DNA from: Limimaricola soesokkakensis
Lineage (GTDB): Bacteria > Pseudomonadota > Alphaproteobacteria > Rhodobacterales > Rhodobacteraceae
Reading direction: 5' to 3'
Assembly: GCF_900172345.1 (NCBI RefSeq)
Contig: NZ_FWFY01000013.1
Location: forward strand, 24,147-88,146
DNA length: 64,000 nucleotides
Positions 25,968-35,209 of the stretch are shown one piece after another; the first letter of the stretch is position 1; each line of letters opens with the position of its first letter. The translations under genes were made by a program, and so were the position numbers. The notes beneath the pieces were generated by a model that saw only the letters and a program-made list of their open reading frames with translations, had not been told where the DNA came from and made no database searches.

Positions 25968-28453
25968 TCGGTCGACGCGAGCTGCTCAAGGGTGCAGGCG
26001 CGGCGCTGGTGGGGATGGGGCCGGCCCGGAGCCTGGCGGCGACCCGCGTGGTGCCCAGCTACACCGTGCTGCGCGACATCACCGCCGGGACGCCGCCCGA
26101 GGTCCTGCGTGCGGTTCTGGAAACCTTTGAGCGCCAAGGCCTGCCTGTGACCTGTCTTGTCACGCTCGATGCCCCCGGGGCGGGAAGACTTTCTGCTGAC
26201 AGCCCCGTCATCGATGTCCTGACCCAAGTTGCGGGTGCAGCGCCGGGGCTCGTGGAGATCGCGCCGCATGTCCACGAGCTGGCTACGCTTTCGAGCTACT
26301 TCCAGGCCCGACAGGCGGCCGAGGCGGTCGCGCAGCTCAAAGCCCTGCTGGGAGATGCGGCAGCCGCCATACCGATCCGCTCGATCGCCTGCGATACGCC
26401 GCAGCAAGCGCAATCGCCGCAGGGCCTGCGCGGCGCTGGATTGCATACCGAGCTCCTGCTGCCCGAGGAAAGCGGCCCATTGCGGAGCGAGCGCTGGCTC
26501 GACGGCACCGTGCGCTTTCTGGGCGGCCGGGTCCTGACTTTGGACGATGCGCGCCAAGCCTATTGGGAGAGCGACACGGAACGCAGTCAGGTGCTTTGGA
26601 CGCTATCGATGGCGCAACTCGCCGGCGACGCCCCGGCGCAGCTGTCAACCAAGGCGGCGGTCTTTGCGAGCCAGGCGCTGGCAGCCGAAGCGGTGCGCGG
26701 ACTGGCGCACCTCACGCTGTCGGAGGCACAGCTGCGGGATGATTACGGCTACCGGCGGGATCTGCTGCTCCATCTCGTGACGCGCAGCGCGAACAGCCCG
26801 GCCTTCCAAGCCTTGACCACGGAACTCGACGCGCGGGGCATCGCTCATAGCTATAGCCTGGTGCCCGAGGGAGCAGGGGGCGCTGATGGGATCCGGCTCA
26901 AGCTGATCCCGGGCCATGACCAGGGAAAGGCCGGGAGGGGGGTGCGCCTGTCGGATACCTCCGTCGGGTCAGCGCAGAGCATCGTACTGCAACCCGGGGC
27001 AGGGGCCTTTCGAGGCCTGAGTGCGGAGAACGCGCTGGTACTGCCCGCACGCCTGCTGGCGGATCCGGAATCGATCTATGCGCTGGAGCAGGACCAAGAG
27101 GAAATCGAGGACAAGGTGCTGCTGGTCGATGCCGACCGTGTCCACAGAGGCGTTCTGCGGACTGCGCTGCTGCGCGGCTTGGAGCAGAGGCTTGCGCGCC
27201 CGGGCCGGCGCACGATCGCACTGCCGACGGCGCTGGAACGACTGCTGCCGCAGAGCCCGTATATCGGCCATCATCGGCGCACAGAGCGTTTCCGCGAAGG
27301 CGCGGGGCGCATGGTAGAAGCGGTGGCCCCCGCGGAACGCGCGGCGCTCATGGAGGATGCCCGCTGCGCTTGGCGCTACTTCTCCACCTGGACCAACCCG
27401 GTCACCGGGCTGTGCCCGGCCACCGTCTACAACGGAAAAGGTGGCCGACGGCTGCACGAGGCCGTCACCATGTGGGATGTGGGCAGTCACATCAACGCGC
27501 TCATCGCAGCGCATGATCTCGGTTTGATCGGGGCGGCCGAGTTCCAAGCGCGCAGCGCTCGGATCATGCCGCAGATCGTGGGCCGCCGCTACAACGGGCG
27601 CCTGCTGCCGCAAGGCTGGATCCGCACCGACCGGTCTCGCTGGGGGACCCGCGACTTCGATGCCTGCGACGCAGGCCGGCTGCTGGCCGCGCTCTACGCG
27701 CTCGAGAACCACCCCGCCGCCAAGGCCCGGCCATCGGACATCGTGCAAGCCTACGACCTCGCAGCGGTAATCCAGGCAGGCGAGATCCAGAACGTCACCG
27801 ACGGCGTGTTCCACAGCTCCTATGGTTCGCATTGCGCGCATTACGCGGCCCACGCCTTCCGGATCTGGGGGTTCGACGCGCGCTCGCCCTATGAGGTGAT
27901 GCGGGGGCGCTCGAGTGCCGACGGGCAGATGGCGCTCATCGAAGCGTCCGGCCTCATCGGCCCCTTGGGCGCCGAGCCGTTGCTTCTCGAGGCGGTCGAG
28001 CTCGGCATGTCGCCTGAGTCCGCCTACCTCGCCGACCTGCTCTTTGCTGCCCAGTTGGAGGAGTACGAGGAAACCGGCCGGCTCAAATGCGTGTCCGAAT
28101 GCCCGATCGATCGCGAACCCTGGTTTCTCTATTCTGGCCTGCAGCTCGATGCAGATGGGCGCCGTTGGGCGACCGATACGGTGAACGGACATGCCCGGCA
28201 TCGTTCAGAGGCTTTTGCGGATGCCAATGCGGTGATTAGCAGCAAGGCGGCGTATCTCTGGGCAGCTTGGCGACCGCATCCCCACAGCCAGCGTCTGCTC
28301 GAGTATGTCCGAGCGCGGGCTCGCCAAAAGGTGGGCTTCTCGCCGGGCATCTACGAGGCGGACGATCGCGCCATGCCCGATTACAGTGACATCAACACAA
28401 ACGCGATCATACTGCAGGCCATTGCTTATAAGGTAATTAATACAAGCGCTTGA
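25964..28453 (+). CDS. Tat-exported DUF3131 protein of the polysaccharide operon
   Basis: Starting at the GTG that overlaps the previous stop (GTGA), the 829-residue product opens with IGRRELLKGAGAALVGMG, a twin-arginine signal. A longer upstream frame is rejected because it lies inside the preceding gene. The C-terminal half holds the DUF3131 region (YFSTWTNPVTGLCPATVYNG, then MWDVGSHINALIAAHDLGLI and TRDFDACDAGRLLAALYALE), with an alpha/alpha-barrel look and aromatic and acidic residues typical of carbohydrate-active proteins. The N-terminal half may be a degenerate deacetylase-like barrel. It probably modifies, trims or guides the polymer in the periplasm. Activity is inferred from context. 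Confidence 0.8.
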   Translation: MIGRRELLKGAGAALVGMGPARSLAATRVVPSYTVLRDITAGTPPEVLRAVLETFERQGLPVTCLVTLDAPGAGRLSADSPVIDVLTQVAGAAPGLVEIAPHVHELATLSSYFQARQAAEAVAQLKALLGDAAAAIPIRSIACDTPQQAQSPQGLRGAGLHTELLLPEESGPLRSERWLDGTVRFLGGRVLTLDDARQAYWESDTERSQVLWTLSMAQLAGDAPAQLSTKAAVFASQALAAEAVRGLAHLTLSEAQLRDDYGYRRDLLLHLVTRSANSPAFQALTTELDARGIAHSYSLVPEGAGGADGIRLKLIPGHDQGKAGRGVRLSDTSVGSAQSIVLQPGAGAFRGLSAENALVLPARLLADPESIYALEQDQEEIEDKVLLVDADRVHRGVLRTALLRGLEQRLARPGRRTIALPTALERLLPQSPYIGHHRRTERFREGAGRMVEAVAPAERAALMEDARCAWRYFSTWTNPVTGLCPATVYNGKGGRRLHEAVTMWDVGSHINALIAAHDLGLIGAAEFQARSARIMPQIVGRRYNGRLLPQGWIRTDRSRWGTRDFDACDAGRLLAALYALENHPAAKARPSDIVQAYDLAAVIQAGEIQNVTDGVFHSSYGSHCAHYAAHAFRIWGFDARSPYEVMRGRSSADGQMALIEASGLIGPLGAEPLLLEAVELGMSPESAYLADLLFAAQLEEYEETGRLKCVSECPIDREPWFLYSGLQLDADGRRWATDTVNGHARHRSEAFADANAVISSKAAYLWAAWRPHPHSQRLLEYVRARARQKVGFSPGIYEADDRAMPDYSDINTNAIILQAIAYKVINTSA

Positions 28454-28482
28454 TGTCTATAAAATTAAAATCGGCGCGAGCT

Positions 28483-28980
28483 TTATTGGTGCAGTCGAGG
28501 GTCAAGTGCAAAACGCTCCTGCTGCACATCATCGAAATGTCCTGCTGCTCGATCCGCATCGAAGATCAGGTTCCAGCTATGTCGGGAAACGGTCGATGGT
28601 ACCAAGCAAAACAGGTGATCCTCCAAGAGCTGATCACCGAAAGCCTGCTGCCCTGGACCATGAGCTCCCGGGATTAGCCAGTTCGCGTTCGGCAAATCCT
28701 CGGCAAGAACGACATGAACGGTAGAGATGTCGATTACCCGGGCACAGGTCAGCACATGTGGCGAGGTATCGAGCACCTTGAAGCCCTTATGGACGGCGAC
28801 CTCCATGATTGCGGTTGAGGGGTCTACTGACGTGTAGACCGCACGCGACCCTCGGGAATTCCATCGGCCGCCGACGCGATACGATCCCTCACCGGTGTCC
28901 CAGCTGCCCGCGTGCCGTTCTTGATCGAGACGCCAAAACCGAAGCTCCCCCGTACCGAGCGGGGGCGGCAATGGCGTCAC
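28483..28980 (-). CDS. RES-domain toxin (NAD+-degrading)
   Basis: The 165-residue protein carries the RES signature: an early arginine (FWRLDQERHAG), GGRWNSRGSRAVYTSVD, and the following STAIMEVAVH with the conserved glutamate. Known RES toxins (MbcT, Res) destroy NAD+ by phosphorolysis or hydrolysis. The start overlaps the stop of the upstream antitoxin (ATGA at 28977-28980), the usual coupling. All signature residues are present, so it is likely active. Confidence 0.9.
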   Translation of the reverse strand: MTPLPPPLGTGELRFWRLDQERHAGSWDTGEGSYRVGGRWNSRGSRAVYTSVDPSTAIMEVAVHKGFKVLDTSPHVLTCARVIDISTVHVVLAEDLPNANWLIPGAHGPGQQAFGDQLLEDHLFCLVPSTVSRHSWNLIFDADRAAGHFDDVQQERFALDPRLHQ

Positions 28981-29483
28981 GAATATACCCCATACTCGAT
29001 ACGCGTCAGGTAATCATCGACCGCTTCGGCTCCTGCGGTTGACATGAGCAGATCTATGGGTCGACGATTGTCGAGACCGATCGCAGGCTCGAGAAGCCAT
29101 GCCTCCGCCGCGGCTTGCGTTCCAAGGACGTCAGTTGCCTTGGCGATGATCTCGGCGAACCTCCAGGCGCGGCTGCTTTGTTCGGGCGAAAGCGCTTTCT
29201 GCTTCACTTCCGACCTGCGGCGCTGCAGCGTTCGGATGCTGATCCCGATCGCCTTGGTCAACACGTCGCCGGTCGACAGAACCTGAACCCCGTCAACCAG
29301 ATAGAACAGCGATTTCGAAGGAATTCCTTGAACGATCAGGTCATGCGCATCCAGGGGGCTACGGACATCGCGTTTCATGATTTTGCTGCCGCCCAAGAGG
29401 CGGTAGGCGCGGATCGTCTCATTCTCGACTGCGGCCGGCGCAGCGCGCCCGCTTCGCTCATTAGCCATGCTAATTGCCGTCAT
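28977..29483 (-). CDS. Xre/MbcA/ParS-type antitoxin
   Basis: A 168-residue protein starting MTAISMANERSGRAAPAAVE with a GGAGG ribosome-binding site. The middle has the Xre-like helix-turn-helix (LTKAIGISIRTLQRRRSEVK), and the C-terminus is the toxin-binding MbcA/ParS domain (FAEIIAKATDVLGTQAAAEA, then LLEPAIGLDNRRPIDLLMST, ending TRIEYGVYS). It neutralises the RES toxin and represses the operon. The G-N-R-P-I-D-L-L motif region is well preserved. The earlier in-frame start at 29696 is rejected as non-coding. Confidence 0.88.
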   Translation of the reverse strand: MTAISMANERSGRAAPAAVENETIRAYRLLGGSKIMKRDVRSPLDAHDLIVQGIPSKSLFYLVDGVQVLSTGDVLTKAIGISIRTLQRRRSEVKQKALSPEQSSRAWRFAEIIAKATDVLGTQAAAEAWLLEPAIGLDNRRPIDLLMSTAGAEAVDDYLTRIEYGVYS

Positions 29484-29673
29484 GGAATGGCCTCCGTCAT
29501 GTGTCGTTATAATAGTGACGACTGTCGCAAAGTGTTTCAAGGTGAGTCCAGTTCGATGGAGGGCGCGACATCGCGTCACGCGGCGAACCAGAATGGTATT
29601 TTCGTGGTATGAGATCCGTTCCAAGCGACGACCATCGCTTGGGCACGCAAAGCAACAACAACAGGAAATGCGC

Positions 29674-29928
29674 ATGCTAATGGATCCGACCTTCACCCAC
29701 TGGACCGCCGTCTACCGTTCTGCCGGCGAAGATGAACCGACCGCCACCACGGCCGACTTCAGCGAGATGGGGGCGGGCGATCCGGTCGATGCGCGAGCGG
29801 CGAAGGCTCATTTCCGGACAGTACTCGGGCATGGGACGGAACTGCTGGAGCTCTACCCATTCGACAATCCCGACGAGGCGCTCGAGACTTGGCGCGCGAC
29901 GAACGCGCTCGAGGTCGCGGGGCTCTGA
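29674..29928 (+). CDS. Small hypothetical protein
   Basis: An 84-residue acidic protein, MLMDPTFTHWTAVYRSAGED and onward, with no membrane segment. AGGA at 29663 fits the ATG at 29674, seven bases downstream; nearby ATGs at 29668 and 29680 are possible. It is divergent from the antitoxin gene. Composition is coding-like (C-terminal LELYPFDNPDEALETWRA). Family unknown. Confidence 0.5.
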   Translation: MLMDPTFTHWTAVYRSAGEDEPTATTADFSEMGAGDPVDARAAKAHFRTVLGHGTELLELYPFDNPDEALETWRATNALEVAGL

Positions 29929-30059
29929 CGCCCCGCCGCCGGATCGATCAGGTGAGCGCGTCGTGGAGTTCGCCCAGCGACATGCGCCCTTGGCGCATGT
30001 CGACCTGATCGATCTCGCGGGCGCTCGTAGCGAAGCAGGTCAGCAGGAAAGGTGAGATC
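29929..30059 (-). other. Short coding-like remnant
   Basis: The minus strand reads FLLTCFATSAREIDQVDMRQ followed by GRMSLGELHDALT and a stop at 29948-29950. It looks like the C-terminus of a small protein but has no start codon in reach and lies directly behind the broken vapC gene. Probably decayed DNA. Confidence 0.3.
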
Positions 30060-30432
30060 CTATGAGAAGGGATTCCAGATCCGCAGCTGCCCCTCGACCA
30101 ACTGGCCGTCATGCATGTCTTCGGACCACAGGGTCTCGCAGCCGGCGATCAGAGCCTAGGCCACGATCATGGCGTCGTAGACCGAGAAGTTGTAGCGTTC
30201 CTGCAGAGCCAAGCCGATATCGTGGGTATGCAGATCGAGATCGCACAGCCGGCAAAGCTGCCGAATACCGTGCAGGAACTCCTGCGCTTCGCCCTGATCC
30301 ATACACGCCTTGCGTCGGCAGTTGACCAAGGCCTCATTCAGAACCTGAACGCTGATCGTGCCCCCTCGTATCAGCAGTGCTTCGGCCTGATCCCGCTTGG
30401 GGCCATCGTCCAACAGGTAGAGATTAACATCT
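30060..30432 (-). pseudogene. vapC-type PIN toxin, broken at both ends
   Basis: Reading from 30432 down, DVNLYLLDDGPKRDQAEALL, then ISVQVLNEALVNCRRKA and RYNFSVYDAMIVA match a PIN-domain ribonuclease of the VapC family. The first catalytic aspartate region is cut by the adjacent transposon end, which removes the start codon. After MIVA a TAG interrupts the frame at 30156-30158; the same frame then continues ALIAGCETLWSEDMHDGQLV to a natural stop at 30060, which is the normal VapC C-terminus. Two independent lesions make it dead. The partner antitoxin gene is not visible. Confidence 0.75.
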
Positions 30433-31253
30433 TCCCCCGGTCAAAGCCGGGGGATTTTCGGAGGTCGCGAGGCCTCTTCCAGTTCTCGCTTCCCCGGAGA
30501 GCCAATGCCCTTCCTCCACGAGCATAGACGCCGTGTTCCGGCGCAGGATGTTGATCGCAGCGTTGTGGTCGGCATGTGCGCGGTGGCCGCATGTGGTGCA
30601 GGCGAAAGCGGCTTGGCTCTTGCGGCTCTCCCTGTCCACGGCTCCGCAGGACGAACACGTCTGCGAGGTATGCCGGGGGTCCACCTTGCATAGGTATCCC
30701 CCGCGTTCTTCAAGCTTGTAGGCCACGAGGGTCTCGAAGCTATGCCACCCCTGTTCGAGGATGGCGCGGTTCAAACCCGCCTTGGCCCGGACGTTCTTGC
30801 CCGGCGCATCGGCGGTTCCTGCAGCGCTCCGCGTCATGTTCTTCGTTTTGAGGTCCTCAAGGACGACCGTGCCAAAGCGGCGGGCCAGATCAAGTGTTAC
30901 CCGGTGCTGCCAGTCCCGCCGGATGCGTCCTGCGCGTGCGGAGATGCGCGCCACGCGGCGCAGCGCCTTCACCCGGCGGACAGACCCGCGCTTCCGGCGG
31001 GCTACGACCCGCTGGGCTTTCCGCTTTTTGCGGTTGAGCAGGCGCAGCTTGCCGGGGATGTTCAGGGCCTCGCCGCTCGACAGCATCAAGGAGCAGGTCA
31101 CGCCCCGGTCTATACCGACCGAGGGCAGGCTGTTGACAGGAGTCTCGTGCTCGATCTCGTTGGCGAAGGAGATGTGCCAGCCGGTCGGGTCGAGCGACTG
31201 AACTGGCCCCCGTTTCGACCGGACATGTGTGGATGCCTCCCTTGGCGCAATTC
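30424..31253 (-). pseudogene. tnpB: TnpB (IS605 OrfB) RNA-guided nuclease, N-terminally truncated
   Basis: The frame encodes the RuvC half of TnpB. GIDRGVTCSLML has the first catalytic Asp, TVVLEDLKTKNM the catalytic Glu, and HADHNAAINIL the third Asp. The zinc ribbon cysteines sit between (TSQTCSSCGAVDRESRKSQA and FACTTCGH). The N-terminal guide-RNA-binding half is missing: the frame opens only at about 31253 after a TGA, and there the sequence changes. It cannot be a complete nuclease. The 3' end overlaps a hairpin and abuts the broken vapC gene. No tnpA is present. Confidence 0.82.
30434..30453. repeat. Right-end hairpin of the IS605-type element
   Basis: CCCCCGG and CCGGGGG enclose TCAAAG. 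The hairpin lies within the last codons of tnpB, as is usual for the right end of IS200/IS605 elements, which TnpA recognises as single-stranded DNA and which also lies in the omega-RNA scaffold region. The arms equal those of the solitary hairpin at 11586-11605. Confidence 0.6.
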
Positions 31254-31297
31254 ATCTAGCAAGAGTGGCAGGCCAACCTCGAGCATAGACACAGTTG

Positions 31298-34057
31298 CTA
31301 AAGGATCAGGTCCCTAGCGCCGAAATCGTCGACGCCGTTCAGGACGATCCTGATCTCCGCAGCTCGGTCGCGGTCGGTGTTGATTTCGAGGCGCGAGCGG
31401 TCGGTATCGAAGCGCACCTGTCCTGCTTGGGTGAAATCGGCGTCGCGTCCGATCCAGACCAATTCCTGCTGGCCGCCGGCGCGCCGGTTGCCGTCGATCG
31501 CCGACAGGTCTATGGCATCACCCTCGGCGCGATCGAGGTCCCGTATCGTATCCTGCCGCCGCCTGCCGATCCCGGCATCCCCCGTGCCGAACACGAAGGT
31601 ATCGGCACCGCCATTGCCCCTGAGAACATCCCCTCCCTTGCCACCCGAGAGCATGTCGTCGCCGTTGCCGCCGATCAACTTGTCGCGCCCGGTTCCGCCG
31701 ATCATCCGGTCGTCGCCACTGCCACCTTTCAGGGCGTCGGCCCCGCCGCGGCCCAAAAGCGTGTCGTCTCCACTGCCGCCGACCAACCTGTCATTGCCGC
31801 CACCGCCGTCGATGCGGTCGTTGCCGCCCCGGCCCAGCAGCCTGTCATTGCCGCCAAACCCCGACAGGCCCTCGTCGGCGCGACTACCCCTGAGCACGTC
31901 GTTGCCGCCGCTGCCGCGATGGTCGTCGTCGACCAGCTCCGCCTGACCGCGAAGAACGCTGCCGGCAAGGTTGAGGTTGGCGGGCAGGCTCTGCTCCTGC
32001 AGCAGCAACGAAAAGGTCTCGACCGTCTCGACACTGAGATCGGAAAGCAGTTCGACATTGACGGCCGCGCTCATCTGGCCCGGCAGGAGGCGGACCTGTC
32101 CCGCCGTCGCGACGTAATCGCGGCCTGCCTGTGCTGACCCATCGACGGTGCGGTAGCTGAGGGTCGTGACCGTGTCGAAGGCCTCCGACAGCCGCAGCTC
32201 GAACACCGCGAAGCCTTTCGCTCCGCCCGGCTCGACGGCGACGACGTCGGTCACGTGGATCGCGCGGTCGAGATTGACGCCGTCGTCGTCCTGGATAAAG
32301 GCTGCGCCGATCAGCCGGTCCGCTCCACCGGCGAAGATCGCCCCGTCGAGGTCGAAGAGTTCGAAGGACAAGCTCTCGTCGGATTCGATATCGTTGTCGT
32401 GCCTCGCGCGGATCTGGATTTCCTTCGATGTCTCGCCCGGGGCGAAGGTGACGACGTTTGCGACGGTCGGGAAGTCGATGTCCTGCGTCGCCGAGCCGGA
32501 ACTGGTGCGGTAGCTCACCGTGACCGAATCCACGGCCGGTTCGGACAGCGTCAGGGTGAAGCGCACCACGCCGCCGAAGCCGGAACCGATGCTTTCGATT
32601 GCATCCGCGCCCTCGAGCGAGAGGACAGGCTGCCGGTCACCTCCGTCATCATCGAGGAGCCGCGCCGTTCCGACCAGCCCTGCCACCGACTGTCCCAGCC
32701 CGCTGGCCCGGCTTAACGCGAGGTGGAAGAACTCGCTAGGCTCGACGGTGCCGTCACCGGTCAGTCGCACCTCAACAGAGGCGCGGGTCTGCCCGGGGGC
32801 GAAGCGCAGCTGGCCCGAAGTTGAGACGTAATCGTCGCCCGCCGTGGCGCTTCCGTCGACGGTGGCGTAGTCGAACACCAACTCCTCGCTCGATGGCTGC
32901 GACAGAAGCACATCGAACCACGCGCTGCGCGGGGCGGAGTCGCCCTCGACGATGACCGGCGAGGAGACGACCAGGGCCCTGCCGAGATTGACGCCGTCGT
33001 CATCGATGATGAAGGTGTTCTCGCGCAGCACCTTCGCGCCCCCTTCCAGCGTCGCGCCGACCGGATCGAAGAGCTCGATGCCAAAGCTTTCGTCGGTCTC
33101 GATGTCGTTGTCATGGCGCACGCGGATATCGACGAGCTTTCGCTGCTCGCCGGCCGCAAAGACCAATTCTCCGGCGAAATCCGGATAGTCGATGTCCTCT
33201 GTGCCACTCCGCGCCAACGACTTGTACTGCACGGAAACGGCGTCGGCCGCGGGCTCGGACAGGCTCAGCGCGAAGGTCACCATGCCGCCGAAGCCGGAAC
33301 CGATGCTCTCCGGCGCATTGACCGCCTCCACCGAGATGACGGGCCGCCCATCGCCATCGTCATCGAGCAAGGTCGCCGTGCCCACCAGCCCGGCCCCCGT
33401 GGTGCCCAGATCCTGATGCGGGCTCAGCGCGAGATGAAAAAACTCGGATGCCTCGGACCGGTCGTCCGGCCGCAGGTCGACAAAGACGGACTTCTCGGTC
33501 TCGCCCGCGAAGAAGGCCAGTGTGCCCGTCTGAGCGACGTAGTCCTCACCCGCCCTGGCGCTGCCGTCGCGGGTGGCGTAGCTCAGTTCGATGGTCGAGA
33601 CAGAGGGCTCGGACAGCCTGACATCGAAGCGCGCCCGCGAGGCGCCCCCGTCGCCCTCGACCAGAACCGGCGAGGAGACCGAGACCGCCCTGTCCAGCGC
33701 CGCGCCGTCGTCATCGAGAATGAAAGCATCCTGACGGAGCACGATCTGGTTGCCTTCGAATTCCGCCCCGACCGGGTTGAACAGCTCGATCGCCAAGGAT
33801 TCGTCTATTTCCTCGAGATTGTCGTGCTGCACCCTGAATTCGATGGTCTTGATACGCTCGCCGGGGGCGAATGTCAGGACGCCGTTTTGCGGACGAAAGT
33901 CCAGGGCATCGGTCGAACTTACGGCGATCGTGCGATAGGCGACGGTGGTCTGATCGGCCGCCGGTTCGGACAGCGTCACGGTGAATACCACCGTTCCGCC
34001 AAAGCCCGAGCCCACGCTTTCGATCGCGTTCCCGGACGTCATGTTGATGAATGGCAC
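31298..34057 (-). CDS. Calx-beta / RTX calcium-binding secreted protein
   Basis: This 919-residue acidic protein contains six Calx-beta domains of two alternating kinds. Type A units start AIESVGSGFGGTVVFTVTLS and recur twice more; type B units start VEGDGGASRARFDVRLSEPS and recur twice. About ten RTX nonapeptides of GGxGxDxLx type follow near residues 700-800 (GGSGDDTLLGRGGADALKGG), then a serralysin-like C-terminal block ending NGVDDFGARDLIL. There is no Sec signal, consistent with type I secretion through the C-terminus and calcium-driven folding outside. No ABC exporter genes lie nearby. It is probably an adhesin-like or biofilm matrix protein; no catalytic domain is seen. Confidence 0.85.
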   Translation of the reverse strand: MPFINMTSGNAIESVGSGFGGTVVFTVTLSEPAADQTTVAYRTIAVSSTDALDFRPQNGVLTFAPGERIKTIEFRVQHDNLEEIDESLAIELFNPVGAEFEGNQIVLRQDAFILDDDGAALDRAVSVSSPVLVEGDGGASRARFDVRLSEPSVSTIELSYATRDGSARAGEDYVAQTGTLAFFAGETEKSVFVDLRPDDRSEASEFFHLALSPHQDLGTTGAGLVGTATLLDDDGDGRPVISVEAVNAPESIGSGFGGMVTFALSLSEPAADAVSVQYKSLARSGTEDIDYPDFAGELVFAAGEQRKLVDIRVRHDNDIETDESFGIELFDPVGATLEGGAKVLRENTFIIDDDGVNLGRALVVSSPVIVEGDSAPRSAWFDVLLSQPSSEELVFDYATVDGSATAGDDYVSTSGQLRFAPGQTRASVEVRLTGDGTVEPSEFFHLALSRASGLGQSVAGLVGTARLLDDDGGDRQPVLSLEGADAIESIGSGFGGVVRFTLTLSEPAVDSVTVSYRTSSGSATQDIDFPTVANVVTFAPGETSKEIQIRARHDNDIESDESLSFELFDLDGAIFAGGADRLIGAAFIQDDDGVNLDRAIHVTDVVAVEPGGAKGFAVFELRLSEAFDTVTTLSYRTVDGSAQAGRDYVATAGQVRLLPGQMSAAVNVELLSDLSVETVETFSLLLQEQSLPANLNLAGSVLRGQAELVDDDHRGSGGNDVLRGSRADEGLSGFGGNDRLLGRGGNDRIDGGGGNDRLVGGSGDDTLLGRGGADALKGGSGDDRMIGGTGRDKLIGGNGDDMLSGGKGGDVLRGNGGADTFVFGTGDAGIGRRRQDTIRDLDRAEGDAIDLSAIDGNRRAGGQQELVWIGRDADFTQAGQVRFDTDRSRLEINTDRDRAAEIRIVLNGVDDFGARDLIL

Positions 34058-34811
34058 GTCAAATCCTCCAAGTATTATTTTGGAAATCGGGCGAGAGCAG
34101 TAGTTTATCCTTTTCCCATAGCCTCATCCCGCGTGATCGATCCCGATGATCCCATAGCTCGAAAAGGGGGTCACGACGGCGGCAAGAGTATAAACTTCTC
34201 GGGTCTGGCGGTGGCATCTCACGCGGCGATGCAATGCTCGAATGCGTCGCCGCAGTCGGTCTTCGTATCGCTGTGAATCCGGTAATGATATCCGATCCGG
34301 AACATCCGGAATACTTAGCCATATTATTGCGTTGCGCCGAGGCTGTCGTTCTAGGACATGGCGGCGGAGCAGCCCTCGTTTCGCGGATATCTGATCTCGG
34401 GAACGGGAGTGACTGCCGTGACTCGCTCGGCTATGTGAGACACCCAAACGCGCTTTCCGCAGCGCCTTCACCAGAACTTCAGAAGCGGTGGACCTGTTTG
34501 CGGCAAATATCCCACTTCTTCTGCCGCGGCGGATCAGGCGCGCCATGGCTTCGACGCGTAGGTTGAAAGGAATTCACTCGCAATTACGTTTTCTGAGGCG
34601 ACCTTCCATAAGCCGCCTCAGGTATCATAATGACGCGGCAAGCGATATGCGGGTGACATCATGGAGCGAAAAAGAGCAGTCGAAAGGCAGCGAGGTTCGA
34701 CAGGCCTTGAGTTCATAAGCCAGTTGAAAGCAATCGGCGCAAGCTTGACGAAGCGCGGCCTGACGTTCGGTTCCTATTTCTCGTCCATCGACTTGGAAGG
34801 AGGACATCACC
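34058..34811. other. Intergenic stretch, no gene recognised
   Basis: About 750 bases of mixed composition upstream of the RTX gene. Open frames exist but none reads as a known protein or has a convincing start. The RTX promoter is expected here. A GGAAGGAGG ribosome-binding-like string sits at its right edge before the Phd-like frame. Confidence 0.5.
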
Positions 34812-34823
34812 ACGGCACGGGAC

Positions 34824-35108
34824 TTGCGCAATCATTTCTTGGAGCGGCTGCGGAGAGCTGACGACACCCCGCAGATGGTGACCATGCGTGGACGTGGGGG
34901 AGAGAGCAGTCGCGCATATCTCATCCTGAGGGTGGAGAAGATGGCGGAGATCTTGCAGGTGGTGGAGAGCAAAGTTCCGCCGGTCGAAACCATCACGGAC
35001 CGCATGCGGCGGATTCGGGGCGATATGGCGCTGCCTTCGGCCCAGCTCGCCCCTCCGCGGCCGCGCTCGGCCGTTCCTCGGCTCTCTACGAGTTCGATCG
35101 AAACCTAA
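34824..35108 (+). CDS. Possible Phd/YefM-like antitoxin remnant
   Basis: The frame reads ARDLRNHFLERLRRADDTPQ, then VTMRGRGGESSRAYLILRV, similar to the N-terminal DNA-binding half of Phd/YefM antitoxins. A strong GGAGG lies at about 34799-34803, but no ATG or GTG follows at normal spacing; the only standard start is the TTG at 34824, inside the motif. The original start may have been lost. No toxin gene follows. The C-terminal half has no clear family. Confidence 0.35.
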   Translation: MRNHFLERLRRADDTPQMVTMRGRGGESSRAYLILRVEKMAEILQVVESKVPPVETITDRMRRIRGDMALPSAQLAPPRPRSAVPRLSTSSIET

Positions 35109-35209
35109 TTTATGGCATTCATTCTGACTGCGGCAGCGACCATGCCGAGGATCGAGGCCCGGCGAGGCGATCCGTTGAGCGATTGGATGAAGGAAGAGTA
35201 CATTCGCCC

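Noticed and set aside
31377..33207. Long plus-strand frames opposite the RTX gene
   Set aside because: They are mirror images of the repetitive GC-rich coding strand. The minus-strand Calx-beta and RTX motifs are unambiguous.
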